Source of the DNA: an uncultured Myxococcales bacterium
GTDB taxonomy: Bacteria > Myxococcota > Myxococcia > Myxococcales > Myxococcaceae
DNA: 64,000 nucleotides
Reading direction: 5' to 3'
NCBI GenBank assembly: GCA_937980205.1
Contig: CALJKW010000030.1
Coordinates: 124,001 to 188,000, forward strand
In this document: positions 24,643 to 33,758 of the stretch, piece by piece
Position numbering within the stretch: position 1 is the first letter of the stretch
How the letters are laid out: every line of letters begins with the position of its first letter
Notes under the pieces: generated by a model
The model's input: the letters and a program-made list of their open reading frames with translations, nothing else
Told to the model about the DNA's origin: nothing
The model's database searches: none
Position numbers and translations under genes: made by a program

Positions 24643-27600
24643 ATGTCGACCGAAGTGCTTCAGCTGTGGAGGGGGAGAGCGAATGAAGACTCCGTCGCCT
24701 CCGGCCGTGACGCCGAGCTGTCCATGCTGCTGCGCGAGCACGACGACGCAAAGTCGTCCGAGCGCGCCCGCTTCGTCTTCCTGAAGGGCCCCGCCGGGGT
24801 CGGCAAGAGCCACCTGTTCGGCCTGCTCCGCGCCGCCGCTTCCCGCCGCAGCGCTCCCGTCTTCGAGGGCGGCTCCGCCCGCGACGCCCGCCGCACCTTC
24901 GGCCTCTTCTCTCCCATCGTCTCCGAGCTGCTCCAGCACTTAGGCCAGGACGGCGTCCCCGCCGCCCGCCTCGCCGAGCTCGCCCGCCTGCTCGGGCCCC
25001 TCACCAAGGCCACCGCGAAGGACGTGATGGAGAACCGCCGCGTCGAGCTCTACGACGCCGTGTGCGAGCTCTTCTCGCTCGCCGGCCGCTCGACCCCCGT
25101 CTTCCTCTTCCCTGATCTCGACGTCGCCGACCGCGCCTCGCTCGAGCTGTTCCGCTACCTCGCTGCCGTCACCACGACCCCCGGCGCCAAGGCCGGCGGC
25201 CTCTTCGTCGGCTCCCTGCGCGACGACGCCGGCCTTCCCGCTCCGCTGCCCGAGGTGCTCGCGAAGGTCCCCGCGCGCTCCGTTCCGCTGTCCGGCCTCG
25301 ACGTCGAGGGCATCCGCGCCTACCTCTCCCGGCAGGACGTCGCGCAGAAGCTGCTCGAGGCGACCGGCGGCAACCCCGAGGCCCTCAACGCGCTGCTCGA
25401 GCAGAAGGCCGTCCCCGCCGTCGATCTCTTCGTGAAGCGCGCCGAGCGCCTCGAGCCCGCGCAGCGCAGCGTCCTCGATGCGCTGTCCGTCTCCACCGAC
25501 GCGCTCGCGCTGCCGACCCTGCGCGCGGCGCTCAAGTCGAGCGACGTCGCGCCGCTGCTCGATCAGCTCGTGCAGGGCCGCTACCTCACCGCCCGCGTCG
25601 TCGACGGCCAGCCCGTCTACCGCCTCGCGCGCGAGAACGACCGCCTCGCCTGGCTCGAGGCCATGCCCGAGGCTCGCCGCAACGCCGTTCAGCGCGACGT
25701 CGCGAAGGCGCTCGCTGCGTCGGGAGAGATCGTCTCCGCCGCCACGATGCTCTTCGAGCTCGGCGCGAGCCCCGACGCCGTCGAGCTGTGCGCCCGCGCC
25801 GGCGACGAGCTGTCCGCCCGCGGCGCTCACGAAGACGCCGCCGAGCTCTACGCCCGCGCGCTGACGGCGCTCGCAGGCGCCGAGCGCGCCCGCGTGCTCG
25901 AGCGCATGGGCCAGGTGCTCGCCGCCCAGGGCGACTTCAAGAAGGCCGCCCGCGCGCTGCTCGAGTCGAACCGCCTCGCCGCCTCGCCCGCGAAGTCCCT
26001 CGCTGCCGCCCGCCACCTCTTGCGCGCCGGCCGCACCCGCCTCGCCGAGGCGTGCCTCGGCGCTCCGCTGGCCGAGGCCTCGTCGCGCTTCGACGCCGAG
26101 GCCGTGCGCGCCGAGCTGCACCTCGTGCGCGGCAACCCGGCGAAGACCCTCGAGCTCGCGCGCGCTGCCCTGCAGCAGTCGAGCGTCGGGCTCACCGCCT
26201 CGATCGCGCTGCGCAACGTGATGGGCCGCGCGCTGCTCGCGAAGAACGATGCGCGCGAGGCCGCCGAGCTGTTCGGGCTCAACGCCTCGGTCGCCGAGGA
26301 AGCGGGCCTCAAAGATCTCGTCGCCCAGGCCCGCCTCAACCGCGGCGTCGCCGCGCAGAAGCTCGGCGATCGCGAGACCGCCATCGCCTGCTACCAGGCC
26401 GCGCAGGGTCACGGTCAGGGCCGCCACTGGGCGCTCGCGAACCTCGGCGCGCTGTACTTCGACTCCGGTGACTTCGAGCTCGCGCTCGACTGCATGTCCC
26501 GCGCGCTGCAGATGGTCACGCGCCACGTCGGCCCGAAGGAGACCGCGCACGTCGCGACCAACCTCTCGCGCCTGCACCACTTCCTCGGCGACTTCGACCG
26601 CGCGTCCGAGCTCGCCGAGCACGCCCTCGCGCTCGCCGGCCAGCTCGGCGACGTCTACCTCGAGGGCCAGGCGCTGCTGAACCTCGGCTCCGTCGCGCTC
26701 GACAAGAAGGACTACGGCGAGGCCGTCCGCTCGCTCGACTCGGCGCGCTCGAAGCTCGAGACCGTCGGCAACGACGGCTTCGCGGCGCTCGCTGCGGCGC
26801 TCAAGGCCCGCGCCCACCTGATGATGGGCGAGCGCGCGCAGAGCGAAGCCGAGCTGTTGCGCCGCTGCGTCGACCGGGGCGCGGCCACGCTGCCCGCCGC
26901 CGCCGTCGAGGTCGAGCTCACCCGCGGCGAGCTCGCGCTCGGCCTGTCGGATCTCCACGGCGCCGGCCGCGCCGCCGCTCGCGCGAAGGACGCGCTGCTC
27001 TCGAGCCCGGACCTCGAGGGCCCGTTCCGCGTCTACCTGCTCATGGCGAAGCTCAAGCGCCAGGCCGGCGACGCCGGAGCGCAGGGCGAGCTCGCCCGCG
27101 CGTGGCGCATGCTCGAGGAGCTGCTCCAGCGCGTTCCGCCCGTGCGGCGCACCGCGTTCCTCTCCGTCCCGCGCCGGGCCGAGCTGCTCGCCGCCGTCGA
27201 GCCCGAGCTCAAGCTCCCGCGCAGCGTCGCGGCGGCCCAGGTCATCCCCGACAAGAAGCTCGGTCTCGTCGGCCGCGCGCCGGCGCTGCAGCGCATCGTC
27301 AAACAGCTCGAGCCCATCGGGAAGAGCAACACCACCGTCCTCATCCGCGGCGAGAGCGGCACCGGCAAGGAGCTGCTCGCCGACGCGCTCCACCAGCTCT
27401 CTCCGCGGCGCGCGATGCCGCTGGTGAAGGTGAACTGCGCGGCGATGGTCGAGGAGCTCTTGCTCTCCGAGCTGTTCGGTCACGAGAAGGGCGCGTTCAC
27501 CGGCGCCATTCGCGAGCGGAAGGGCCGCTTCGAGCTCGCCGACGGCGGCACACTGTTTCTCGACGAGATCGGCGACATCTCGCCGAAGTGCCAGGTCGCG

Positions 27601-28374
27601 CTGCTGCGCGTTCTGCAGGAGCGCGAGCTCGAGCGCGTCGGCGGCACGAAGACCATCAAGGTCGACGTCCGCGTCATCTGCGCCACCAACCGCGACCTCG
27701 AGGCGCTCATCGCCCAGGGCCGCTTCCGCGCCGACCTCTACTACCGCTTGAAGGGCGTGATGCTCGAGCTGCCGAGCTTGCGCGAGCGCCCGGAAGATCT
27801 GCCGCTGCTCTGCTCGCACTTCCTCGAGCGCGTCGCGAAGGAGCGCGGCGAGCCGGTGAGGCGCCTCTCCGACGCCTCGGTGCAGCTGCTCGCGCGGCAC
27901 ACCTGGCCGGGCAACGTGCGTGAGCTCGAGAACGTGCTCTCGGCCGCGGCCATCTTCGCCGAGGGCGACGTCATTCAGCCCGACGCCTTCAGCCACGTCG
28001 CCGAGCTGCGCGCGCTTCAGACCGGGGCTACGCCCGTTCAGGTCCCGGCGGTGCGCCCGGCCCCGGTCGTGGCCGCGCCGGTGGCTGCAGAGCCGGTTGC
28101 CAGCGCGCTGCCGATCGCCGCCGAATCGGCGCCCACTCTGACTGCAGCGCCGGATGGCAACATCGATTACTTCGAGCTGGCCCGGGCGCGAGGCATCTCG
28201 CTCAAGGAGCTCCGGCACGAGGTGGAGATGCAGTGCATCAAGCGCGCGTTGCTGGAAGCCAAGGGAAACATCAGCGAAGCTGCCCGGTTGCTACGAATGA
28301 AACGCTCCCGACTGTCACAGATCGTCAACGCCGAGGGAGAGCTCAAGGAGGTGGCCCATGGCGACGACGAGTGA
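24643..28374 (+). CDS. Large sigma-54-dependent activator (ATPase-TPR-AAA+-Fis)
   Basis: This 1243-residue regulator has an N-terminal STAND/AAA-like ATPase with Walker A GPAGVGKSHLFG (about residue 50). A long TPR region follows (about 380-790; units such as ALANLGALYFDSGDFELAL). Then comes a complete sigma-54 AAA+ domain: Walker A GESGTGKELLADAL (about 903), GAFTGA loop (about 950), Walker B LFLDEIGDIS and the R-finger region TWPGNVRELENVL. A Fis-type HTH closes the protein (GNISEAARLLRMKRSRLSQI). There is no receiver or GAF domain, so signals probably enter through the ATPase/TPR part. ATG 24643 follows AGGAG; GTG 24640 is equivalent. Confidence 0.92.
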   Translation: MSTEVLQLWRGRANEDSVASGRDAELSMLLREHDDAKSSERARFVFLKGPAGVGKSHLFGLLRAAASRRSAPVFEGGSARDARRTFGLFSPIVSELLQHLGQDGVPAARLAELARLLGPLTKATAKDVMENRRVELYDAVCELFSLAGRSTPVFLFPDLDVADRASLELFRYLAAVTTTPGAKAGGLFVGSLRDDAGLPAPLPEVLAKVPARSVPLSGLDVEGIRAYLSRQDVAQKLLEATGGNPEALNALLEQKAVPAVDLFVKRAERLEPAQRSVLDALSVSTDALALPTLRAALKSSDVAPLLDQLVQGRYLTARVVDGQPVYRLARENDRLAWLEAMPEARRNAVQRDVAKALAASGEIVSAATMLFELGASPDAVELCARAGDELSARGAHEDAAELYARALTALAGAERARVLERMGQVLAAQGDFKKAARALLESNRLAASPAKSLAAARHLLRAGRTRLAEACLGAPLAEASSRFDAEAVRAELHLVRGNPAKTLELARAALQQSSVGLTASIALRNVMGRALLAKNDAREAAELFGLNASVAEEAGLKDLVAQARLNRGVAAQKLGDRETAIACYQAAQGHGQGRHWALANLGALYFDSGDFELALDCMSRALQMVTRHVGPKETAHVATNLSRLHHFLGDFDRASELAEHALALAGQLGDVYLEGQALLNLGSVALDKKDYGEAVRSLDSARSKLETVGNDGFAALAAALKARAHLMMGERAQSEAELLRRCVDRGAATLPAAAVEVELTRGELALGLSDLHGAGRAAARAKDALLSSPDLEGPFRVYLLMAKLKRQAGDAGAQGELARAWRMLEELLQRVPPVRRTAFLSVPRRAELLAAVEPELKLPRSVAAAQVIPDKKLGLVGRAPALQRIVKQLEPIGKSNTTVLIRGESGTGKELLADALHQLSPRRAMPLVKVNCAAMVEELLLSELFGHEKGAFTGAIRERKGRFELADGGTLFLDEIGDISPKCQVALLRVLQERELERVGGTKTIKVDVRVICATNRDLEALIAQGRFRADLYYRLKGVMLELPSLRERPEDLPLLCSHFLERVAKERGEPVRRLSDASVQLLARHTWPGNVRELENVLSAAAIFAEGDVIQPDAFSHVAELRALQTGATPVQVPAVRPAPVVAAPVAAEPVASALPIAAESAPTLTAAPDGNIDYFELARARGISLKELRHEVEMQCIKRALLEAKGNISEAARLLRMKRSRLSQIVNAEGELKEVAHGDDE

Positions 28375-28765
28375 GGCATCGCGGTTGCAGAGCCTGGGGC
28401 ACGGTATGCGTTTCGTAGTCCTGACTGTCGGTTTGTTGGCGGTGTTCGGCTTCACCGGCTGCGGTGTCGGCGTCGACGACCTCGACGGCCAGCAGGCCGC
28501 CTATGGGCAGCAGCAGGCCGCCGCACACTCGGATCAGGCGCTCGTCGGTCTCGACGGCACGCCCGCTCCGTCGGGTGACGGCACCCAGCAGGGGGCTCCG
28601 GCGGGCAACGGCCCGTCGAACCCGGGCATCCAGTCGCTGCCGACTGATCCGGTGCCCTGGCAGCAGCCGGCGCCGACCGACATCGTCTACCCGATCGACA
28701 ATCCGTTCGAGACCCCGCCTCTGCCTCCGGGGGGCTTCCCCGAGGGCATGCCCGGAATGAAGTAA
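28358..28765 (+). CDS. Small Pro/Gln-rich lipoprotein
   Basis: This 135-residue protein has a signal region ending in FGFTGCGVGVDD, a lipobox-like site. The mature chain is Gln-, Pro- and Gly-rich, low in predicted structure, and ends GGFPEGMPGMK. No family is recognised. AAGGAGG lies before ATG 28358, within the end of the activator gene, giving a 17-base overlap. An internal ATG at 28406 gives a shorter, more ordinary signal peptide. It is likely co-transcribed with the activator. Confidence 0.65.
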   Translation: MATTSEASRLQSLGHGMRFVVLTVGLLAVFGFTGCGVGVDDLDGQQAAYGQQQAAAHSDQALVGLDGTPAPSGDGTQQGAPAGNGPSNPGIQSLPTDPVPWQQPAPTDIVYPIDNPFETPPLPPGGFPEGMPGMK

Positions 28766-28816
28766 GTCCGGGCACCCGCGCACCGGTTCCAACGCGAGTT
28801 GATCGCACGGCGTTGC

Positions 28817-28833
28817 CTAGCTAGCTTAGCTAG
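28817..28833 (+). promoter_or_regulatory. Palindromic operator of the toxin-antitoxin pair
   Basis: CTAGCTA-GCT-TAGCTAG is a perfect 7-bp inverted repeat with a 3-base centre, ending four bases before the antitoxin ATG. It is AT-rich for this genome. Phd-type antitoxins bind such palindromes to repress their own operon, so this is the likely operator. Confidence 0.65.
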
Positions 28834-28837
28834 AGCC

Positions 28838-29077
28838 ATGAACGTCAACATGCACGAGGCAAAGACGCGCCTCTCAGCGCTGGTCGACGCCGCGGAACGC
28901 GGAGAGACCGTCGTCATCTCCCGAAACGGGGAGCCAGCGGTGATGCTCGTGCCGATCCACTCCTCCGCTGGGCCGGGCTGGTCGAAGGAGATGCGGGCGT
29001 GGCTCGAGGGCGGCGAGGCAGTCGATCTGCGCGTCGACCGCAGCAACCTGAAGCCGCCGCGTCGCCGCGTCTTCTGA
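28838..29077 (+). CDS. Phd/YefM-type antitoxin
   Basis: This 79-residue type II antitoxin starts NMHEAKTRLSALVDAAERGE followed by TVVISRNGEPAVMLVPI, the Phd/YefM DNA-binding domain. The C-terminal part (WLEGGEAVDLRVDRSNLKPP) should be the disordered toxin-neutralising tail. ATG 28838 begins the conserved fold; a TTG further up is rejected. The stop overlaps the toxin ATG (TGATG), as usual for such pairs. Confidence 0.88.
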   Translation: MNVNMHEAKTRLSALVDAAERGETVVISRNGEPAVMLVPIHSSAGPGWSKEMRAWLEGGEAVDLRVDRSNLKPPRRRVF

Positions 29078-29475
29078 TGCCTTACCTGCTCGACGCCGAT
29101 ACCCTCTCGTTCGTCGTTCGACGGATTCCACGGGTGCTCGAACGCCTGGCGCGCGCCCATCCATCGTCCATCTCCGTTTCGGTCATCACGTTGATGGAGC
29201 TCGAATACGGCCTTGCGCGCCAGCCCGAGAAGCGCCCCCGTGTCGAAGCCTTCCTGCGACCTCTGCTTTCGCAGGTCCAGGTGCTGCCGTTTCTCGAAAC
29301 CGACGCCAGGGCTGCAGCTCAGTGTCGCGCGGTGCTCGACGAACGCGGACGTTCGATCGGCGCGTACGACGTCATGATTACCGGAACCGCGCTCTCGCGC
29401 GGAATGACCGTAGTCACCGGCAACGCCAGGGAGTATCGGCGCATCGATGGCCTCGCGGTCGAAGACTGGCGCTGA
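29077..29475 (+). CDS. VapC-type PIN-domain ribonuclease toxin
   Basis: This 132-residue PIN-domain protein shows the expected acidic residues: Asp in YLLDADTLSFVV, Glu in LMELEYGLARQ and Asp in GAYDVMITGTAL. It ends with TGNAREYRRIDGLAVEDW, a typical VapC C-terminus. It is a predicted Mg-dependent RNase that cleaves tRNA or rRNA when released from the antitoxin encoded just upstream. The toxin is paired with a Phd-type rather than VapB-type antitoxin, a combination that occurs in many genomes. Confidence 0.88.
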   Translation: MPYLLDADTLSFVVRRIPRVLERLARAHPSSISVSVITLMELEYGLARQPEKRPRVEAFLRPLLSQVQVLPFLETDARAAAQCRAVLDERGRSIGAYDVMITGTALSRGMTVVTGNAREYRRIDGLAVEDWR

Positions 29476-29488
29476 GGTCCTCGGCGCT

Positions 29489-31135
29489 TCAAGGCCCCAC
29501 GGGCAGCGAGAACCTGAACCGCGCACCCCTCACGGAGTCGAGCAGCTCCAGCCTGCCGCCGTGCTCTTGCGCGATGCGCGCGGCGATCGGGAGCCCTAAG
29601 CCCGTGCCGCCGGACTTCGTCGTGACGTAGGGCTCGAAGATGCGCGTGCGCTGATCCGCGGGTACTCCCGGGCCCTGATCCTCGACCTCGAGCCAGGCGT
29701 GCTTCAGGTCGCGCGCGACGCGGACGGTGACCTCGCCGCCGGTCTCGCTCATCGACTCCTCGGCGTTCTTCACCAGGTTCACCAGGACCTGCGTGAGCTG
29801 ATCGCGATCGGCGTCGACGACGACGTCCTGGGTGAGCTCGGAGCGGTACGTGACCTTGCCGGGCGCGTAGAGCGCGAGCACCTGCGTCGCGAGCTCCGAG
29901 AGGTTCACCCTGGCGAGCTTCGGCCGCGGCAGCCGCGCGAACTGGCTGAACTCGTCGACCGTGCGGCGCAGGCGCTCGACCTCTTCGAGCACGGCGCCGG
30001 CGCTCTCCTGGAACATGGTGTTGAACCGCGGATCGCCGCGGCGGCCGAGCGCGATGAGCGTCTCGAGCGACATCTTGATCGGCGTCAGCGGGTTCTTGAT
30101 CTCGTGTGCCAGGCGGCGCGCGACCTCCTGCCAGGCCGCGATGCGCTCGCTGGCCACCAGCTTCTCGGTCGTGTCTTTGAGGTCGCCCATCATGCGGTTG
30201 AACGTGTCGATGAGCGTGCGCAGCTCGCCCTGCGCGGGGAGGTTCACTTTGACGTCGAGCTCTCCGGCGGCGATGCGGCGCGAGGCGTCGGTGAGCGCCT
30301 CGAGCGGGCGCGTGATGCGGCGGCTGACGACGACGCCGATGAGCAGCGCGAGCGCGAGGCCGAGCGAGGCGAAGGCGAGGAACGCACGGAGCACCTCGGC
30401 CTGCGTCGCGAGCATCTCCGCGTGCGAGAACCACAGCCGCACCTCGGCGACCGGCGCGAAGCTGACCGTGCGCACCGCGGCGCGGCCGGGGCGTGCTCCG
30501 GTGGAGGCGACGAGCTCTTCGCCCGCGCGGACCTCGACGGTCGCGCCGGTCAGCCGCGCGAGCTCGGAGGCGAAGGTGTCGTCGAGCAGGACTCCGCCGA
30601 CGGCCCAGAGCCGGGCGTCGCCGTAGTCGACGGGGCGCGCGGTGACGAGCGCGGGGGCTTTTCTCAAGCCGCTCGCGTCGGAGAGCTCGACGAGCACGGG
30701 CACCAGGGCGCCGGCCGGCTGCTTCGTGACGGCGTGCAGGTTCTCGTCGATGTCGCCGAGCAGCGCGGGCAGGTGACCGGAGGAGATGGTGCGGCCTCCG
30801 CCGTCGAGCAGGCTCAGGACCTGCAGCCCGCGCGGGACCATGAGCCGCGCGGCCGCCGTGGTGAGCGAGGCGGGCGGAGGCAGGTGCCGTGGGTCGGCGT
30901 CCTTCGCGACCTCTTCGAGCTCGCGGCTCTGCGCCAGCTCGTCCATCGCCGCCTTCGCGGCGTCGCGCCGCCGCTGCATGCTGGCCTCGACGGCGAGCAT
31001 CACGCGGTCGAGGCGCTGGGTCTCCTGGTCCGTGAGCAGCGTGGCGAGGTTGCGCAGCGCGAACGGGACGACCGTGGCGACCTGCACGAGGCTGAGCGCG
31101 AGGAAGGCCAGCGCGAGCGTGGTGCGGAGCCTCAC
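29489..31135 (-). CDS. NtrY-like membrane sensor histidine kinase
   Basis: This 548-residue kinase has TM1 at about 7-27, an extracytoplasmic sensor domain, TM2 near 245 and a HAMP segment (RRITRPLEALTDASRRIAAG). The HisKA phospho-acceptor lies in RRLAHEIKNPLTPIKMS (about His344). The catalytic domain has an N-box NLVKNAEESM, DQGPGVPAD and GGTGLGLPIAARIA. The LTPIK after the H-box is typical of NtrY-type kinases. GTG 31135 overlaps the stop of the solute-binding protein gene. No response regulator gene is adjacent; the sigma-54 activator at 24.6 kb lacks a receiver. Confidence 0.9.
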   Translation of the reverse strand: MRLRTTLALAFLALSLVQVATVVPFALRNLATLLTDQETQRLDRVMLAVEASMQRRRDAAKAAMDELAQSRELEEVAKDADPRHLPPPASLTTAAARLMVPRGLQVLSLLDGGGRTISSGHLPALLGDIDENLHAVTKQPAGALVPVLVELSDASGLRKAPALVTARPVDYGDARLWAVGGVLLDDTFASELARLTGATVEVRAGEELVASTGARPGRAAVRTVSFAPVAEVRLWFSHAEMLATQAEVLRAFLAFASLGLALALLIGVVVSRRITRPLEALTDASRRIAAGELDVKVNLPAQGELRTLIDTFNRMMGDLKDTTEKLVASERIAAWQEVARRLAHEIKNPLTPIKMSLETLIALGRRGDPRFNTMFQESAGAVLEEVERLRRTVDEFSQFARLPRPKLARVNLSELATQVLALYAPGKVTYRSELTQDVVVDADRDQLTQVLVNLVKNAEESMSETGGEVTVRVARDLKHAWLEVEDQGPGVPADQRTRIFEPYVTTKSGGTGLGLPIAARIAQEHGGRLELLDSVRGARFRFSLPVGP

Positions 31136-32355
31136 TCCGCCCCCAGAAAGACGTCGTCGAGCTTCGGTAGGCCCCACGCGTCGCTCTTGAGGTTCTGCAC
31201 CTGGGGAGACACCTGCAGCGACAGCCCCTGCACGTAGAGCGGCAGCGCCGGCAGCTGCGGAGCGAGCTGCTGCAACAGCTCGCGCGCCTTCTCTTCTCGG
31301 GCTTCGTCGTCGGTGATGGCGCCGAGCTGGGGCAGGTGCTTGGCGGCGAGCTCGGACGCGCGGGCGGTCTCGAGCGCGAGCGCGAGGGTGCTCGCCTGCT
31401 TCGTGGGGAGCAGCATCGAGAAGAGCATCAGCTCGTAGTCGCCCTTCGCCCAGCGGGCGCGCAGCTCGCGGCGGGGCAGGGCTTTGAGCGCCACGCGGTA
31501 GCCGAGCGGGTTCAGGCGCACCTGCAGGCGAGCGGCGACGGCGCGCTGATCGTCGAGCGAGGCATCGAACAGCAGCGTGACCTCGCGCGGCGGCGAGATG
31601 GTGGGGGGCCTCGGCGGAGCCGTGCCGGCCGGCAGCGCGGCGGCGGGCGGGCGGACGAAGAAGCGGACGAGGTCTCCGCGATCGACGCTGGACTCGAACG
31701 CGTTGCGGAAGGTGAGCGGCAGCGACGGAGAGAAGAGCAGGGCGGTCGCGTACGGGAGCGGCGCCTTCTCTCCGTCGCGGGGGTTGAGGCCCATCGCGGC
31801 CTGCACCTTGCGCTGGGAGAAGAGCCGCTCGGCGCCGCGATCGTCGGTCGAGGTGACCACGAGCTCGTCGAGGTACGGACGGCCGCCGGGGAACGAGACG
31901 TCCGCGGCGTAGCGGCCGGGCGCGTTGAGGCCGAGCTTGAACGGGCCGGCCCCGGGGATGGAGAGGGCCGGGTGGCAGAGCGCCGACTCGAGGTCCGGCC
32001 ACGGGTGCGAGAGCTTGAGCTCGACGGTGGTCGCGGTGGTGGTGATCTGGCTGACGGGGGCGAGCAGCGCTCGGTACGGGGTTGGCTCCGATTGAACGCG
32101 GCGGAGTGCTGCGGCGACGTCGGCGGGCTTCTGGGTCTCCAGCCGCACGGCCAGCGGGCCCTGGCGCGTGATGGTGAAGGGCGTCGCGCAGAGCGAGCGG
32201 CTGGTGAGCGAGAGCAGCGCGGCTTCTGCGGGCGTGTCGGCGTAGAGCGCCTCGGCCTCGGCCGGCTTGCCGGCGTAGGCGAGCTGCAGGGAACCGCCGT
32301 AGCGGGCGCGGGAGGCGGCGAAGGCGGTTGCCGACAGCAAGAGCGCGAGAACCAC
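31132..32355 (-). CDS. Divergent SBP_bac_5-like solute-binding protein
   Basis: This exported 407-residue protein (signal VVLALLLSATAFAA) resembles, distantly, peptide/nickel-type solute-binding proteins: YGGSLQLAYAG, HPALSIPGAGPFKLG and PYLDELVVTSTDD. No ABC permease or ATPase is adjacent, so it may be the sensory partner of the histidine kinase whose start overlaps its stop. The start is ambiguous. GTG 32355 lies at the edge of a family B repeat. GTG 32478 overlaps the upstream stop (GTGA) but would add 41 basic residues encoded by that repeat. Confidence 0.65.
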   Translation of the reverse strand: MVLALLLSATAFAASRARYGGSLQLAYAGKPAEAEALYADTPAEAALLSLTSRSLCATPFTITRQGPLAVRLETQKPADVAAALRRVQSEPTPYRALLAPVSQITTTATTVELKLSHPWPDLESALCHPALSIPGAGPFKLGLNAPGRYAADVSFPGGRPYLDELVVTSTDDRGAERLFSQRKVQAAMGLNPRDGEKAPLPYATALLFSPSLPLTFRNAFESSVDRGDLVRFFVRPPAAALPAGTAPPRPPTISPPREVTLLFDASLDDQRAVAARLQVRLNPLGYRVALKALPRRELRARWAKGDYELMLFSMLLPTKQASTLALALETARASELAAKHLPQLGAITDDEAREEKARELLQQLAPQLPALPLYVQGLSLQVSPQVQNLKSDAWGLPKLDDVFLGAE

Positions 32356-32358
32356 CCA

Positions 32359-32471
32359 CCGTTCACGCTGAGCGGAGCGCCGCAGGCGCGGAGTCGAAGC
32401 GGGCCGATGGACGGCTTTGCGGCGCCCTTCGACTGCGGCCCGCTTCGCGTGCCTCCGCTCAGGGTGAACGG
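32359..32471 (+). repeat. Palindromic intergenic repeat, family B copy 2
   Basis: It begins CCGTTCACGCTGAGCGGAG and ends CTCCGCTCAGGGTGAACGG; inside are GTCGAAGCGGGCC and GGCCCGCTTCG as second-level arms. It fills nearly the whole space between the FG-GAP gene stop (32475) and the solute-binding protein GTG (32355). It leaves the frame of the latter open throughout. Confidence 0.85.
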
Positions 32472-32474
32472 AGC

Positions 32475-33758
32475 TCACTTGATCGCCCTCGCCACGAGCA
32501 GCTCACCCGTCCCATCCGGCAACCACACGCCGACGACGATCTCCTCTGCCTTGTCGCCGTCGAGATCCGCGCCGAGCGCGACGATGGCGCGGCCGCGAGG
32601 CGTCGAGCCCTGCCACAGCGGCGCGGACCCGAGCTGCGCCAGCGCCACCACCTTCACCTCGTCGCCGTCGACGGCGTAGCGCGCCGAGCTCAAGAAGGCC
32701 TCGGGCGTGCCATCACCGTCGAGATCGGCGAGCGCCGCGGCAGCGCCGGCGCCGGTGATGCGGGCGGGAGAGTCGACCAGCGTCGCGACGCCATCGGGAA
32801 ACACGACGAGCGTGTTGGCTCCACGTGAGGATGCGGTGGTGAACGGAGCCGGCAGCTCGACGGTTCGTCCCCCCACGACTGCGGTGCGCTCGAAGACGTT
32901 CATGCCGGCGACCGGCTTCACTCCGACGCCGTCAGCCATCACCGGCGCATCCGCAGTTCCGAGCTCGAGGCGGCCCCCGCGGAAGAAGAGCGCAAAGACA
33001 CGCGCCTTCCGCGTCGAGGCCACGACGATGCGCGCGGGCGACGGAAGCACCGCGAGCGCTCCGAACGGCTCGCGCGAGGGACTTGGCGCCGCCGGCACCT
33101 CGCGCAGCTCGTGCCGCCAGCGCGGCTTGCCGTCAGTGTCCAGCACGACGACCGCATCCTCCTGCAGCACCGCGAGCTCGGGCTTCCCATCGCCGTCGAC
33201 GTCGCCGAACGCGAGCGCGGCGGGCACGCCGCTGAGGCGCGCGAAGGAGGTCATCGCGACCTTGAGCGGCCCGGCAGGCGCCGCCGGAACCTGCATCGGA
33301 GCTGCGAGCGACAGCGCCTGAGCGTCGGCCTCGACGGTGGCGGCCAGGGCGACCGTCGGCCCATCACGGCGAGCAGCAGCGCCCGCCCAGAAGCTGACCC
33401 ACGTATGAATGGCATCGCCGCGCGCGACGAGCTTGGTGCCGTCGAGCTGCACGACCAGGCGCAGCAGTGTGCGCACGTCATGCGTGCGGCAGAGCGACTC
33501 GGCCTCCGCGGCCGACGACGCGTCGAGCACGGTGGGTCCGCGCTTGCGAGCGGCGAGCTGCGACGAGACCGCCGACGCGAACGCGCGCGCGAGCACCGGG
33601 GGAGAGCCCTCGACGAAGACACCGACCGGTGCCTCGGGCTTCGCAGCTTCCGCCTGCTCGACGATGCGCAGCGCGAGCTCTTCGATCGCGGGGCGCGTCA
33701 ACGCGGCGGGCTTCGCCGCCGCAGCCGCGAGCAGGCCCCCCACCAGCGCGGCGATCAC
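32475..33758 (-). CDS. FG-GAP/VCBS-repeat exported protein
   Basis: This 427-residue protein has an N-terminal signal (MIAALVGGLLAAAAA). Its C-terminal two thirds carry FG-GAP-type calcium-binding repeats: AFGDVDGDGKPELAVL, ALADLDGDGTPEAFLSS and GADLDGDKAEEIVVGVW. These fold as a beta-propeller on the outer surface or in the periplasm. The N-terminal third looks like a small alpha/beta domain of unknown type. GTG 33758 overlaps the PBP1A stop (GTGA), so it belongs to the same transcript. Confidence 0.82.
   Translation of the reverse strand: MIAALVGGLLAAAAAKPAALTRPAIEELALRIVEQAEAAKPEAPVGVFVEGSPPVLARAFASAVSSQLAARKRGPTVLDASSAAEAESLCRTHDVRTLLRLVVQLDGTKLVARGDAIHTWVSFWAGAAARRDGPTVALAATVEADAQALSLAAPMQVPAAPAGPLKVAMTSFARLSGVPAALAFGDVDGDGKPELAVLQEDAVVVLDTDGKPRWRHELREVPAAPSPSREPFGALAVLPSPARIVVASTRKARVFALFFRGGRLELGTADAPVMADGVGVKPVAGMNVFERTAVVGGRTVELPAPFTTASSRGANTLVVFPDGVATLVDSPARITGAGAAAALADLDGDGTPEAFLSSARYAVDGDEVKVVALAQLGSAPLWQGSTPRGRAIVALGADLDGDKAEEIVVGVWLPDGTGELLVARAIK

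Noticed and set aside
24940..28218. Very long - strand open frame (over 1000 codons)
   Set aside because: It is antisense to the sigma-54 activator. Its composition is Arg/Glu/Leu noise typical of GC-rich shadows, with no domain.
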